A stretch of 64,000 nt of DNA, from positions 61,568,871 to 61,632,870 of the forward strand of contig NC_057918.1 in NCBI RefSeq assembly GCF_018873765.1, read 5' to 3'. The notes beneath the pieces were generated by a model, which saw nothing but the letters and a program-made list of their open reading frames with translations, was not told the origin of the DNA and did no database searches. This DNA is from Telopea speciosissima (Eukaryota > Streptophyta > Magnoliopsida > Proteales > Proteaceae). The position numbers and the translations under genes are program-made. Below, piece by piece: positions 1 to 11,202 of the stretch. The first letter of the stretch is position 1, and each line of letters starts with the position of its first letter.

Positions 1-15
1 CCCCATACCCTATAG

Positions 16-245
16 CATGGTTTTAGTGCACGATATTGGAATGGATATTGGTCAACCTAGCAACCGATACGGTATTGGATTGGTATCTGCAAGGATATAC
101 AGTATTGGACGTATTTGCCCCTGATTTTCCATGAAAAATGGGTTTTTTAACCATTTTATCCTTTGTCTATACCATGCCACCAATACGATATCGACAAGGT
201 GCAAAACCGGTATCGGGCGATCCAATACCGATATGTAGAACCATG
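16..245 (-). mobile_element. hAT-like MITE, CATGG family, copy A
   Basis: Short non-coding element whose ends read CATGGTTTTAG... and ...GAACCATG. It is flanked by a near-perfect 8-bp duplication (CCCTATAG at 8-15, CCCTATAT at 246-253). The interior is rich in GATAC/GGTAT motifs and matches the copies near 5.2, 39.3, 55.9 and 57.0 kb; this copy is inverted relative to the one at 5.2 kb. An 8-bp TSD fits the hAT superfamily. No coding capacity. Confidence 0.75.
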
Positions 246-253
246 CCCTATAT

Positions 254-1616
254 TGCCTATAATCCATTTTGAATCCCCAACCTAAATGGCTAAAAGAGCA
301 CTTCTAAGACTACACTAGCTTCATTTGTCTAACTCACCAGGAGAGAGGATATGGCAAAGCCTTACCCAACCATGCATATTGGGCAAGGCCTAATATTGGG
401 CTTATTCCAATATTAATATTAATAGGGTACTTGATTTCACAGTGATTTGTGTCACAATGGCTATGTTCTAGATTCTTTTGCACTATTGATCTAAGTAGTC
501 CTTGCTTCAATGAAACCATTTCACAATTATTGTTGGATGATCGTCTGTAGTAGAACTTGGCCTGAGGCTTGAGATGCTGTAATGGACTGGATTGTTTCAA
601 GATCTCGCCAACCCAAGCTCGAGGTGCATTACAGTGGGCTGGGCTGGGCTGGGCTGAAGTATCACATCGGTCTATTAGTCTTGGCAATTCTCAGTCTTTC
701 CAGCCCAACTAATACAAATTACTTCAGGGAAACAGAATTTTGCCAGACGCCTGCACCCAGACATAGAGGGGGGAGAAATGACGGCCCCACCCTCGTGAAA
801 TGTGAAAATCCCACTCATGTTGATGTCCTGTTGCATGCTCTCATCAGCCCTACGCTGGTGCAGGGCCACCCAGCTTGGCAGTGATCCCCAACCAAATACT
901 TTAATAGGGTAATATTGGGATTGTGGAAAAATAGCCAATGGCAGTTACTACATGACTGGGCTTGGGTGTGGTCCATGCACTAGCGCAGCGCACGCCCAAA
1001 CATCCAATATGGGGGCCAGGGTGATCATTTCACCACCCATTTGTCTAGGTCCCATGTGCTAACGCAAGGACCAATGGGAGTGCACGCCCAAACATCAAAT
1101 ATGGGGGCCAGAGTGGTCATTTCACCACCCACGTAACTAGGCGTGACTGAGCAGTCTTCTTTATATATATATATATATAGCCACGGCACAATCGGCATGT
1201 TAATATAGTGGATGATATTTGATTCAAGCCGGCTCTGAAATTCGATACGTGACTAATCCAATCCATTAACTGTACCTACCAAATGGCCGGAATATTCACA
1301 TCATTTTTCCAAGTGATGATATTTAAAATGGATGTACAAAAAAAGTTTCTATCGTAGGCATGTAAGTACCAATTTTCATTTCCCCCCCCCCCCCCTCTTC
1401 GACAGAAAGAATTTGAACAAATTTTTCTTTAGATATTTAAAAGAAAAAGGAAAAAAAAAAAAAAAAGATGTGAATTTGTTAGAAGAAAAAATAAATCTTG
1501 TGCTATTCATCATATCATGAATATAAACCACTTAAAAACAAAACACATGACATAATGGAGTAAAACGTCCAATAAATTGCAAAACCTATCATATCCAATC
1601 CAATAGTATAATGTTA
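254..1616. other. Gene-free intergenic stretch
   Basis: No coding exon recognised. It contains a 49-bp motif repeated in direct orientation (991-1039 and 1083-1131, 92 bp apart), a short TA repeat near 1161-1179, a C tract near 1383-1394 and an A tract near 1449-1466. The open frames here are short and resemble nothing known. Confidence 0.5.
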
Positions 1617-1983
1617 GGGTCCTTCTAAGCATCACTATGCCTAGTGAAGTATAACTCTTCATTATCTCTCATTTGTCAGTAAATGGTTTAGTCCATGTGA
1701 TAGAGGACCCCACATACATCTCAATAATCAAATTTTAATCTTAAAGTAAGCAGGAAAGTTGCTCAAACTCTAAAATCAAAGTGGCATCAAATGGATATGA
1801 ATATAAAATACATAATGAGATCTTTTGTAATTTTAGCTACTTCCCTTATTCATTTTAAGCTGAAATTATACCATTGAGATGTTTGCTTGGTCTTCTATCA
1901 CATGGACTAACCTATGTTCTATCTTATGACAAATAGTGAAGAGTTATACTTCACTAGAAACATAGTGAAGGAAAAGAAAACCC
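1617..1983. mobile_element. Mutator-like MITE with perfect 9-bp TSD
   Basis: The two halves of this 367-bp segment are inverted copies of each other: both arms carry AGTGAAGTATAACTCTTCA-like and TCCATGTGATAGA-like blocks. The ends read GGGTCCTTCTAAGC and its counterpart ...AGAAAACCC. A perfect 9-bp direct repeat, ATAATGTTA, flanks it (1608-1616 and 1984-1992). Long terminal inverted repeats with a 9-bp TSD are the Mutator-superfamily signature. No ORF, so it is non-autonomous. Confidence 0.8.
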
Positions 1984-1992
1984 ATAATGTTA

Positions 1993-3018
1993 ATACCATT
2001 AACATTATTCGGGCTTAGGGTGGTCGACAGGGCTAAACTTGCAGATTAAAACCTCTACAGTGTGGACATCTGCCAGTGCACTTCAGTGCGGTCCTGAGAG
2101 CTTGACACGTGGAACAAGTTTCATCCAATAATGCAAGCTCGATGCAAGACAAAAATTTTTTTTTGTCTTTCTCCTTGAACTTGACACCGTTAAATGTCGC
2201 ACCTTCCATCTATCGAGTTCTCAAGCCTGCATTGTACTGCACCGCTAGATTAGGATACTGCAAAAGATTTTTTTTTTGTCCCGAACGTGCAACCCTAAGA
2301 CTTGTGCTATTCATTCATCATCCACACGGCAGGTATACGTCACTATAAAAGTTTTTGGAACAAAGAATACTAAAACAAAGTTCACGAGAAAAACGTGAAA
2401 CAAAGTTCGTGTCGGTCTATTCCAACTTTCAAGGTTTTGTCTGTGTTTGGAATCCTGTAAAGTTTTTTTTTTGGTTTTTTTCTTTTTTCTCATCAGATAT
2501 TCATTTTCTTATTATTGATATTTCTCAGTTCAACCATGTTGCGTAGTTGACCGCAACTAATCCCATTTACTCTACTTTTAGAACCTCCAAAGTCAAACAA
2601 TCATACTTTAAACTTCCAAACACATTGTATTGATTAAATTGTAAATCTCTGTTCACAGTTCACACCTTAAAAAACATAGAAATTAATAGATATGAGCTCT
2701 TTAATTGCAATTTCCAAATTCCAATCCTCCACCACCACCAATCCCGTGGAAAAAAATATTGATTTTCAAGAATGGGTATTGAAAAAGTATTTGGAAACAT
2801 ACTAAAATCTTAAGAGGGGTTTGTGACCCCTAGGATGATGGGTAAACCGTCTTCCATATATATATATATGTGAAGGAACACTTTGCCCTTTGTTAATTGT
2901 TATATACTACTTGATAATCCAAAGCTGATAGATACTTCAAACTTTTGTTTAAAGACTGCCAAAACTTACAAGCATAGTGGACGAAAGTCTTGCCTTATAA
3001 GAATAATAATACGATTGA
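1993..3018. other. Gene-free stretch with MITE remnant
   Basis: No gene recognised. About 2090-2250 (GAGCTTGACACGTGGA... CTTGACACCGTTAAATGTCG) resembles the element at 34.3-34.5 kb and the fragment at 44.6-44.7 kb, so it is probably a decayed copy of the same hairpin family. The remainder is AT-rich with homopolymer runs. Confidence 0.4.
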
Positions 3019-3151
3019 TGTTCTTTGTGTCACAGTGCAGGCTGCGCCCAGATACATAGACTGAGTACTTTTGTCATCTAGGAGGATAGGGTGGTCATTT
3101 TGACCACCCCCATGTGTCCGGATGTAGCATGCATACCCAGCATAGAGAACA
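3019..3151. mobile_element. MITE, TGTTCTCTGTGCC family, copy 1
   Basis: The left end TGTTCTTTGTGTCACAG and the right end CATAGAGAACA form an inverted pair. Inside are GCAGGCTGCGCCCAG and the GGTGGTCATTTTGACCACC palindrome shared with copies at 7.7, 34.6, 44.3, 46.6 and 48.0 kb. No coding capacity. The TSD is not clear for this copy. Confidence 0.6.
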
Positions 3152-3909
3152 TTCGGCCATAATAAGAATAATAAGGTAGAGAGTTCCCTACATTGCCGGG
3201 GAGTGCAGTTTTAAGCAAATTAATGAAGGAATTTCCTTTGGAATCCAACAATTGGGGGAGGGTTATACATATATGGCATATCACCCTCATATAAACAGTA
3301 GTAATACGTGAAGGGGTGTACAATTTCATTTTTCAGCTGGTGTTGTGCACATCTTTTTCCATAATAATGACGTTCGAAAGAAAACTAAACAGGGAAGATT
3401 TTTCAAAATAGGGATTGATAATTTCTTTGCCTTTTTGATAAATTCGATCAATTACCTTGAAACAAAATCAAGCAAAATATCAGATTGAGGAACTAAGAAC
3501 TAATCAGAACTAAGAAGTTGGATATATGTCTTTTTTTTAACTGTTGGATAAATGCATTTCTAAGCTCAAAGAGTTGGAGACATGGCAATGGTCTATTTTA
3601 TATGTTTATTTGGTTTTAGCTCAACTTGTTTTATCATTCTACATTAATAATTTAAATTTCTATAAATTGAAATTGGTTTTTTTGTTTTTTGTTTTTTTGT
3701 ATGATATAAACTGAAATAGTAGCACCTTACAAATTATATATGTTAAGCCTTTGATTCCTTCCAAATATTATTCATAATATTTATATCACATATTATAGAA
3801 AATAATATACGTCTAAGTTTCACTCTACCCATAAAGGACGGTTCACCCACTTTTCTAGGGTTCATAAATCCCTGGAAAAAATAAAAGGAACAGATGAAAG
3901 GGTGCAGGG
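3152..3909. other. Gene-free AT-rich stretch
   Basis: No coding exon, RNA gene or structured repeat seen. Confidence 0.4.
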
Positions 3910-4024
3910 AATCTTCACGTAGGTTAGTATATGTGAAGAACTCACAGCCGTTCAGATAGAATCTATTTTGTGGGAATGTTCAATCTGAACGGCTGTGAGT
4001 CATTCACGTACGCGAACATTCACC
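3910..4024. mobile_element. Hairpin MITE remnant
   Basis: A perfect 18-bp inverted repeat (3940-3957 and 3983-4000, ACTCACAGCCGTTCAGAT and its complement) lies inside looser outer arms containing TTCACGTA on both sides. The layout is that of a small palindromic MITE. No TSD was resolved and the superfamily is unknown. Confidence 0.5.
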
Positions 4025-4514
4025 CCCCTCAAGATGAAAATGGTGGTGGTGAAAAAGATTTTTGGCCTTGTCCAATTTGTTGGTCCCACGTGAAGTTAGT
4101 TGTTGCATTTAAATTATTAGATACAAAAAGGAGAATGTACAAGTCACATGTTAAATTGGCATCTCTATTCAATCGTATCACTCACCTTGTATTTCAAAAG
4201 TATATACTTCTTTTCAATGGTTCAAAATCAATCTAAGACTAGTGTTTCTAAGTTTTTTTGTTTGAATAAATCTTTGACATGAGATAATTGAGGTTTCTTT
4301 AATTGGTTTACTCATGTCAGTATTCTCATTTCTAATATCTTCAAGTGTTGTCATCAAAAAAACCTTTTTCGGCTGACAGAACGTCCCACTACTGACACTT
4401 GAAAAACAGCTTTCAAGGTCACTCCATTAGACTTGACCTTCTGAAAGCGAGGAAAGTAGTCTTCACTTTGGTGAATTAGTTGAGCCCGGGTACATTTTCG
4501 ATGCCATGGAACTA

Positions 4515-4691
4515 AGAATCATTGTCCTCTCCAATTCGCTGTCCCCTTCAATTCCTCTAATTTCTCACGTAAAGATAAAAATGATCATCCTGACTCTACC
4601 TGAAAACACTATTCAAAATGGGATGCGCTCCCCCTTATTAGAGGAATTGAAGAAATTGAAGATTCCCGTGACTTGGAGGTAATAATTATTC
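4515..4691. mobile_element. Mutator-like MITE, ATTATCCTCTCC family, copy 1
   Basis: A 177-bp element beginning AGAATCATTGTCCTCTCC and ending GGAGGTAATAATTATT, with inner inverted blocks AATTCCTCTAAT / ATTAGAGGAATT. It is bounded by a perfect 10-bp TSD, CATGGAACTA (4505-4514 and 4692-4701). Relatives lie at 6.8, 7.8, 49.7 and 55.4 kb. Non-coding. Confidence 0.75.
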
Positions 4692-4981
4692 ATGGAACTA
4701 GACCAGTTAACTATTACGCTTTCTTCGAAGGATAGTTGCTTAGAAAACTATGCATACCTTCCAGAAGCATTCTGGATCCCTCACTGCTCGCCTTTGCCGG
4801 ACTTTCTTTCTCCTTACCTTCTCTAAGAAAACGACCCCTATCTCGCCAAGGCTTCTCTTCTTTTCTTGTCCTCACATGCCGCATCAGAAGCTACTTCTGA
4901 AGGCTATTTACTGTCTTGTGTCCTTTTTTTCCACAGGCAAATAATACTGTCAGCATTGAATAAAGTCGAAAAGGACGAGAG

Positions 4982-4985
<4 letters not shown>

Positions 4986-5051
<66 letters not shown>
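4986..5051. repeat. (TA)n microsatellite
   Basis: About 33 uninterrupted TA units. A spurious frame through it would encode a YI repeat. A second TA array of about 16 units lies at 5178-5209. Confidence 0.95.
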
Positions 5052-5053
<2 letters not shown>

Positions 5054-5175
5054 ATGTTCATGTGTTGGGATTAATGGTTTGTCCTTTACTCCATGCCTTT
5101 ATGTGGAGGTATTGAGTCGTCCACCAATCCTTTAAGTATCTATGAAAGGATCCTTGGAAGATTCTAAGACCATTA

Positions 5176-5177
<2 letters not shown>

Positions 5178-5209
<32 letters not shown>
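5178..5209. repeat. (TA)n microsatellite
   Basis: About 16 TA units, shortly before the CATGG element at 5242. Confidence 0.9.
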
Positions 5210-5241
5210 TATTTTAGTCCATTCGGCATCGGAGTTTAGAA

Positions 5242-5504
5242 CATGGTTCTAAATATTGGTATCTTATTGTCCATATTGGGCCATACATATTGGTTTTGCT
5301 AGTTGTTGATATCGATATCGTGTTGATATTGAATCGATAACATGGTACAGTTAAGGGGTAAAATAATAAAAAAACTCATTTTTAAAAAAAATTCAGGGAC
5401 ATGTTTGGTATAGTCGATCCAAGTTAATAGTTAATACCATATTGATATCATATCGATTTTGCGGGTCACTAATACCCATTCCAATATCGTGCACTAAAAC
5501 CATG
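5242..5504 (+). mobile_element. hAT-like MITE, CATGG family, copy B
   Basis: Starts CATGGTTCTAAATATTGG and ends GTGCACTAAAACCATG. The interior shares TTTTGCTAGT, AAGGGGTAAAATA and TTTTGCGGGTCAC with the copies at 39.3 and 55.9 kb. The flanks GTTTAGAA / GTTTGGGG look like a decayed 8-bp TSD. Non-coding. Confidence 0.7.
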
Positions 5505-5788
5505 GTTTGGGGCCTTTAGTTACTATTTTAGATACATAGCCTTTCTTAATTATACTCATTTTAGGTTGAGAGAATGCTAATTGGTTGCACCATCTACTGT
5601 GGCTCTCACATCTAGACACAAAAATTGTCTTATCGTCAAAAAATGATCGCTTGTCTTTATGAAAAGATGAACATCCCATGATGATAGGACGATCATTTTC
5701 AGGTGACAGGACGATTTCTATACGTCTAAGCGTAGGAGCCACATTAGGCGCATGATTGGTTAGTGTTCTTTTTCCTTAATTTTATTAT

Positions 5789-5813
5789 GAGAGAGAGAGA
5801 GAGAGAGAGAGAG
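5789..5813. repeat. (GA)n microsatellite
   Basis: About 12 GA units in AT-rich intergenic DNA. Confidence 0.9.
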
Positions 5814-6035
5814 GAAGGAGAGAGGAGTTCATGCAAATGAAAGACAAAAGAGAAATCAACAATTGTACGTATAAAGTAAAAAATTAAACAAACTCACTCA
5901 CTCACGAGTCACAACTCACAATCGATGCTACGTCCCCATCGGAGATGACCTACCAATGCCCCACGCTCTGTTAATGCAATCAATATGAATGATGTCAGGC
6001 TCTTTATATTATTTTCCCATACATTATTCATTCCT

Positions 6036-6085
6036 TAGATCAGATCAGAACAGATCAGATCAGGCCAGACCAGACCAGATCGGAC
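6036..6085. repeat. AGATC/CAGAC pentamer repeat
   Basis: Degenerate five-base tandem array (AGATC, CAGAT, CAGAC variants). Confidence 0.7.
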
Positions 6086-6439
6086 CGCTCTGACGGCTAG
6101 CACTAAAACTGGTTTCAATATCAAATTCATGTCTTCAATCCGTGAAAAGCTCTAAAGATAATAGAACACATTAAAATCAAATCTTTTAATCCATCTCATA
6201 TTAAATTGGCCCAATCTAGAGTCAACCTATACACTAGATCATATCTCATTAGATACATAACAGACCAATATGTACGATTTCGTCGCCATCATCTTTAATT
6301 GGGGATTCTTACTATAGGTAGCTCTCGTTCTGGGAGATAAGTAGTCATTTTCAAGCGGCTTCACTTTGCCTCACTAGTCTTTTCTTGACAACTTTCACTT
6401 TATCATAAGTAATCCTCTCCTAAGTAGCCATTTCCTTGA

Positions 6440-6652
6440 CTCGAATCCAGTGGCTTCAGATAAACAAAGATCATCAAGCCACGGAGTGGTAATCGGCCAA
6501 TCTGTCATACACATGATAGACAGGGCCTTCCTTGCCAAGGCATCTGCAATTACATTCATAGCCATTGGAACAAAAAGAAAAGAAACAGATACAAAAGTAG
6601 AACATAGCTCACGAACATCTTCAACGACAATTGCAACATCAAGCAGCGGAAC
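6440..6652 (-). pseudogene. RNase H (RVT_3-type) remnant of a LINE
   Basis: The minus strand can be read as the C-terminal half of a plant LINE-type RNase H: a VEDVRELCSTFVSVSF stretch, then a helix VIADALARKAL matching the usual (A/V)-AD-LA-A pattern, then a tail TDWPITTPWLDDL. The N-terminal catalytic residues and the reverse transcriptase are missing, so it is a fragment. A MITE begins about 100 bp upstream at 6961. The family assignment rests on motif pattern only. Confidence 0.6.
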
Positions 6653-6755
6653 ATGATTTGGATCTTCAATAAAGCTCTAGAATTGATGGAACGCATTAAA
6701 TCATGTCCTTTAACCTACTCATATTAGACTGATCCAATATAACGCATATACACTA

Positions 6756-6961
6756 GGGATTATTATCCTCCCCAATTCCTAAAGTGTGGTAGTGTGACAG
6801 TGTGGCAGTGTTAGGTGGAGATGTCGACACTGGCAGTTGCCGTATCCAACGGTCCGATCTCATTGAAATAGACCGTTGGATGCAGCAGCTACCAGTGTCG
6901 ACATCTCCACCTAGCACTATCGCACTACCACACTTTAAGGAATTAGACAGGATAATTTTCC
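6756..6961. mobile_element. Mutator-like MITE, ATTATCCTCTCC family, copy 2
   Basis: Nearly perfect 206-bp palindrome. The arms run GGGATTATTATCC...TGTCGACACTGG and the complement to GGATAATTTTCC, with a short loop near 6850. The flanks TATACACTA (6747-6755) and TATATACTA (962-970 of the 6-kb block, i.e. 6962-6970) agree at 8 of 9 bases. Overlapping open frames on both strands are by-products of the palindrome. Confidence 0.75.
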
Positions 6962-7666
6962 TATATACTAGATCGAGCCCCATTTGACACAGAGCTAGTC
7001 AAACTAGTAGAAATTAAGACAAAAGGACAAAAACAGGTAAATATACCTTGTAAAACTAATCAAATCAGCCTCAATTAAACCAATTAGACTGGTTCATCCC
7101 AAACCATGGCTTTGATATACTGATTTTTTTTTTTTAATACACACTTTCCTTGTTTAGCTAAGAAAAGTTGCTAAGAGTAGGAACGTCTCAAGTGAAGGAT
7201 ATTAAGCATTTGATGATCAGAGGAGAAAGGGATGTTGGTGGAGGAAACAATATCTTCAATACAAGGTTGAATCAGTTTTGAGGCCTAGAGAAAAAAAATA
7301 AAAATGGAACACTATATCCACTCAACTAAAGTGACAAATTAAAGAGCGTTAAACTCAACTGGCACTTTCACTAGTTCTTAAAGAGAATGAAAAGCTTTGT
7401 CCACACTTACTACCTTCCAAATTTTAAAACCCCAAAAGCCTACCACTACTTCAAGCTAGCTAGGCCCCCAAACCCCCCCCCCCCTCATGCCAAAAATGTG
7501 GACCCAAACCCTCTCTCTCTCTCTCTTTATGAGGAAGTTGACATTTAGAAACAACTCTTATGATTAAGAAATGAAGATTGTCCTAAGTAATGCCAACTAC
7601 GTAGAGATGCTTTTAGGATTTTCATAGGTTAAATGTTTGTATTGAGAGAGAGAGAGAGAGGGGTGT

Positions 7667-7790
7667 TGTTCTCTGTGTTGCAGCGCATCCTGCGCCCAGG
7701 CACATGGGGGTGGGCGCAATGACCATCCTGCCCCCCTGCACAGACTGCCCATGTGCCTGGACGCAGGCTATATTGCGGCACAGAAAATAT
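7667..7790. mobile_element. MITE, TGTTCTCTGTGCC family, copy 2
   Basis: Left end TGTTCTCTGTGTTGCAGCGC, inner CTGCGCCCAGGCACATGG with inverted partner CATGTGCCTGGACGCAG, right end GCGGCACAGAAAATAT (decayed). It sits directly after a (GA)n array at about 7643-7660. Non-coding. Confidence 0.6.
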
Positions 7791-7841
7791 TCTCCCTTTT
7801 CCTTTATAAGATATTCAAAGAGTTCGGATCTATTTACCACA

Positions 7842-8019
7842 AAATTTTTATCACCTGCAATTCCCCTGTCCGGTACGGTTCCCTAGTGCCTCTAATAAAA
7901 GGGGGTGGACTCCACCTGGGCAGTGTGTTCAGTCAGGGGGTGGAATGGTCATTTCAACTCCTCCTATGAGAGGAACCGCACAACCGTATCGGTCAGCGAA
8001 CCTCAGGGGATAGAGGTTC
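7842..8019. mobile_element. Mutator-like MITE, ATTATCCTCTCC family, copy 3
   Basis: A 178-bp element with inverted arms (CCTGTCCGGTACGGTTCC / GGAACCGCACAACCGTATCGG and CCTCTAATA / TATGAGAGG). It is flanked by a perfect 10-bp TSD ATTTACCACA (7832-7841 and 8020-8029). Non-coding. Confidence 0.75.
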
Positions 8020-8411
8020 ATTTACCACATGGGGAGGATTCTCATTCCATCCACATCGTCCATGGTGTGTAGGTCTTATACGTCAAAGGTCGGTCTCACA
8101 CTCTATTTAATATGGATGGATGAGGATCGTTCCCGCTTAGGGAACAGATCCAACAGATTCATTCATCCGGAGAAAATGATTTCTTCATCCTCACGTTGTT
8201 GTTTATGTTAATTAGAATGCATAGGAAGATATACAATGTTCTTTGCCTGTCATTTCTCTTCCTTGATCTATGAAAGTTTGCTTCGGAAACATTTTCTTAC
8301 TGGGAGAAGAATCCTCCCTTTCGAGAGAGAATGGAAATGAGTAAAGAGATAAATTACCATACATTATTGTCAAACAATCCATACATCTATATCAATATAC
8401 ATTACCTCGTC

Positions 8412-8575
8412 ATGGGTTTGTTTGGCTGGTTTAGGACAATGTGCTTTGATCACGGGGTCCCAAGTTCGAATCCTCATAAATGAAGTGTTATACAGGATGG
8501 GAGTGACTTCATAACCAGGGTTACAAATCTTACATTTATTCTTTTACTCTTAAATTGTTAATGAAATTTTTTTTT
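8412..8575 (+). mobile_element. tRNA-derived SINE-like fragment
   Basis: Contains a tRNA-like head with a good Pol III B box (AAGTTCGAATCC, about 8462-8473), a weaker A-box-like GGCTGGTTTAGG about 45 bp upstream, and a T-rich tail ending near 8575. The arrangement resembles plant SINEs, but no TSD was found and no full tRNA cloverleaf forms. Confidence 0.4.
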
Positions 8576-9403
8576 CAACTCTTGAAAATGTGTTTGTTTA
8601 GTATCATTATAGTATTAGGTGCATAAGTAACTCCTTCATATTTTTTTTAAATATTATAATCTATAATTACTCATTAAAGGGACAAATTCAATGTTATAAT
8701 GTTGTAAGCTCATAACTAAGCTTTGAAATAAGAGGAATTTTTGTAATGCGAGAACCTCTCTCTCTCTTTTGGAGGAAGAGTTGCATGATCCATCTTATAA
8801 TGCAATGCCTTTCTTCTCCTAGAAAAAAGAAAGAAGAAAATTTGAACCAACTTTTTGACTTGTGAAATAATAAGATTTTTTAGTATAAGTATTGTTTTGC
8901 CAAAACCAATTAATTTTCATAACCTCAAACCGAAACTGACCCAATTCCTTCTCCGGGTTTTGTCAATGCCTGACCATTTTCTGGGTGGGCTGTCAAGAAG
9001 TGAGCCCAAAAGGGGCATCCAAAGATGGGTCGAGTCTGAATGTTTCATTTATCCAAATTTTACTATTTCTTTATTCGGTTTTATTCGATGTGTATACGGT
9101 CTTAATAATTCAGTTCAAATATGATTTTAGTGGAAATCACATGCTAACAAATAAAGTTCGTAAGAAAATTTCAATCTCGCGAAGATATAAGCTTACAGTG
9201 TCAAATCTTGTATCTTTCATTCCCTTTTTACACAATTCAACAAAGAAACCCATAATATGTAATTTCACACAACTGAAAAAAGACGAATGATTGTAGGGTT
9301 TAGTATAGTTAAGATTCGATTTGATTTGATTCAATTAAACGCTTTTTAGTCTTAAACAAAACCAAAATTGAACTAGATTTTTTCAATTCGATTCAATTTT
9401 GAG

Positions 9404-9490
9404 GATGGATCTTGGTGCGACGGTAAGATTACTCTATTACGGCCTAGTGGTTGTGGGTTCACCTATTTTAAAAAGAAATTTTTTTTAATC
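9404..9490 (+). mobile_element. SINE-like fragment
   Basis: GGATCTTGGTGCGACGGTAA followed by TTGTGGGTTCACC gives A-box- and B-box-like segments in the spacing and wording of Au-type plant SINEs, with a T-rich tail at 9478-9486. Ends and TSD are not resolved. Confidence 0.4.
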
Positions 9491-10760
9491 AATAAATAGA
9501 CAAATCTGAAAAGAAGAGAGCAGAAAATGACTCCAAGATTTAATCAATGTTATAAATCGGCCGTTCAAGAGAAGTTCCATAACCCCACTAGTCACAGCTA
9601 AAGCTACTAAAAGAAAGAGAGAGAGATTCTAACCGAAAATTACGAAAGCTAAAATAGAAATTCTCATTGTGTTGTACCTTAATATGTTGTTTCTCCAAAA
9701 CGAGGGCTGTTTAGGAATCCCATTGAACGGTAGGTGAGTATCTTCTTGATTCCAAAATTGTGTGTATCTTCCCATTCTTCCTCAATTCAAGTTAAAATAA
9801 AGAATTAAAAAAAAAAAAAAAAAAAAAAACTAAAATATTAAAAGAAGGGTAAAGGTTGGGCACAACGCCTGAGTCTCTCTATCCTCAACTCTCTATGGAA
9901 ATTGACTCCCTTGCACTCCCCATCCCACCCTCTTCATAAGGCACAAGTATTAGCTCCAAGAAAATCAGTGACACACCCAATAACACTCTCCCTTGAAGAA
10001 AATGTGTAGTCAAGATTCAAGAATAGTTAAATCTGACTCACAAAAAACTTTGAATCTTTTCTAAATAAATAGGAGGAGAAGAGAATTGAATATGTTCACT
10101 AGTTTCAATAAGCTATCGGCATATACTAATCATAGGAATGAACACACGAGGATAAAAAGGTCTTTGGAAAATGAATAGGAGAAAAGATAACACATGCAGA
10201 GTACCGGGTGATATGCCCAACCTTTTTCCATAACAAAATAAATTTTTGATATTTATATTTGATATATGACATATGATATATAATAGATGACATGTTATGT
10301 GACATATGGTAAATCAATATTACTATATCCGTCATTCTACGATTTTAAAAGTCGATTAACCTTTTGAAATTGGTGTGTGAAAAAAAAAGTCAATGTTACC
10401 ATTTTGGATCACTGCACGCAAAGAGTCGAACGAACACATTTGTCATGTTTTGCCATAAAAGGCAGTATTAATGCCTAAAAATGTGATTAATATTTGGAAA
10501 ATCACTGGTATAATCGTTTCTCAGTGCATCAAAGGGATTCATTAAAAAGCATTAAAACGACTTAACGACAGCTTGCTTCTCTCCATTCTTAATCCGATCC
10601 ATAATTCCAGATTCACTGGATCATCAAATCACACAATATAAATATAATTAATTACCCAAACTTGATCCCATGCTTCGCTCCCTCCCTAGTCTTTACCAAA
10701 TCACCAAACTAGCCGTTTCACCATATTTTGTTTTTAAGCTTCAAAAATAAAAAAGCCAAC
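9491..10760. other. Gene-free stretch upstream of AZG1
   Basis: AT-rich with an A tract near 9807-9830; no coding exon recognised. The last few hundred bases probably hold distal promoter elements of AZG1, but no specific motif can be assigned. Confidence 0.4.

Positions 10761-10799
<39 letters not shown>
10761..10799. repeat. (AAT)n microsatellite
   Basis: Thirteen AAT/ATA trinucleotide units, about 400 bp upstream of the AZG1 start. Confidence 0.9.
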
Positions 10800-11066
10800 T
10801 TCTTGAAATCTAACAACTCACAGTGAGCTGTGAGCCCCACCCACACAGAAAAGAAAAGTGTTTATTTAATGAATTCTACGTGGTCTTCTCCAGGCAATCA
10901 TAGACAATGGAAAATGACCTAATTTAAATAGCTTGCGATGCACCGTAATATTCCCACCATAAGCAAAAGATCTCCATTACGGAACTCTTTCAGTCCTCAA
11001 CATGGAAACACAGCTGAACCCACGCCGCTCCACGACACCCCTTATTCTTCATTTCCCCACTCATCT

Positions 11067-11202
11067 CCTCTCTCTCTCTCTCTCTTCCATATTTATAAGA
11101 GACAGAATCTCTCTCTCTCTCTCTCTCAAGTCTTCTTATTATCTCTCTTTCTTACAATCAGAGAAGAAGGAAGCTCTGTTATTGTCTCTGTGATCATCAT
11201 TC
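11067..11202 (+). promoter_or_regulatory. AZG1 core promoter and CT-rich leader
   Basis: A TATA-like TTTATAA at 11092-11098 lies about 105 bp before the AZG1 start codon, between two CT dinucleotide tracts (about 11067-11084 and 11109-11127). CT-rich 5' leaders are common in plant genes. The transcription start is inferred, not seen. Confidence 0.5.

Larger units (their letters stand above)
5505..6439. other. Gene-free stretch with simple repeats
   Basis: No gene recognised. It holds a (GA)n array at 5789-5813 and, at about 6036-6085, a degenerate AGATC/CAGAC pentamer array. Confidence 0.5.

Noticed and set aside
4866-5135. 89-codon frame with a long Tyr-Ile run
   Set aside because: Translation of the TA microsatellite.
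6753-6987. Overlapping frames on both strands with nearly the same peptide
   Set aside because: Product of the palindromic MITE; both strands read similarly.
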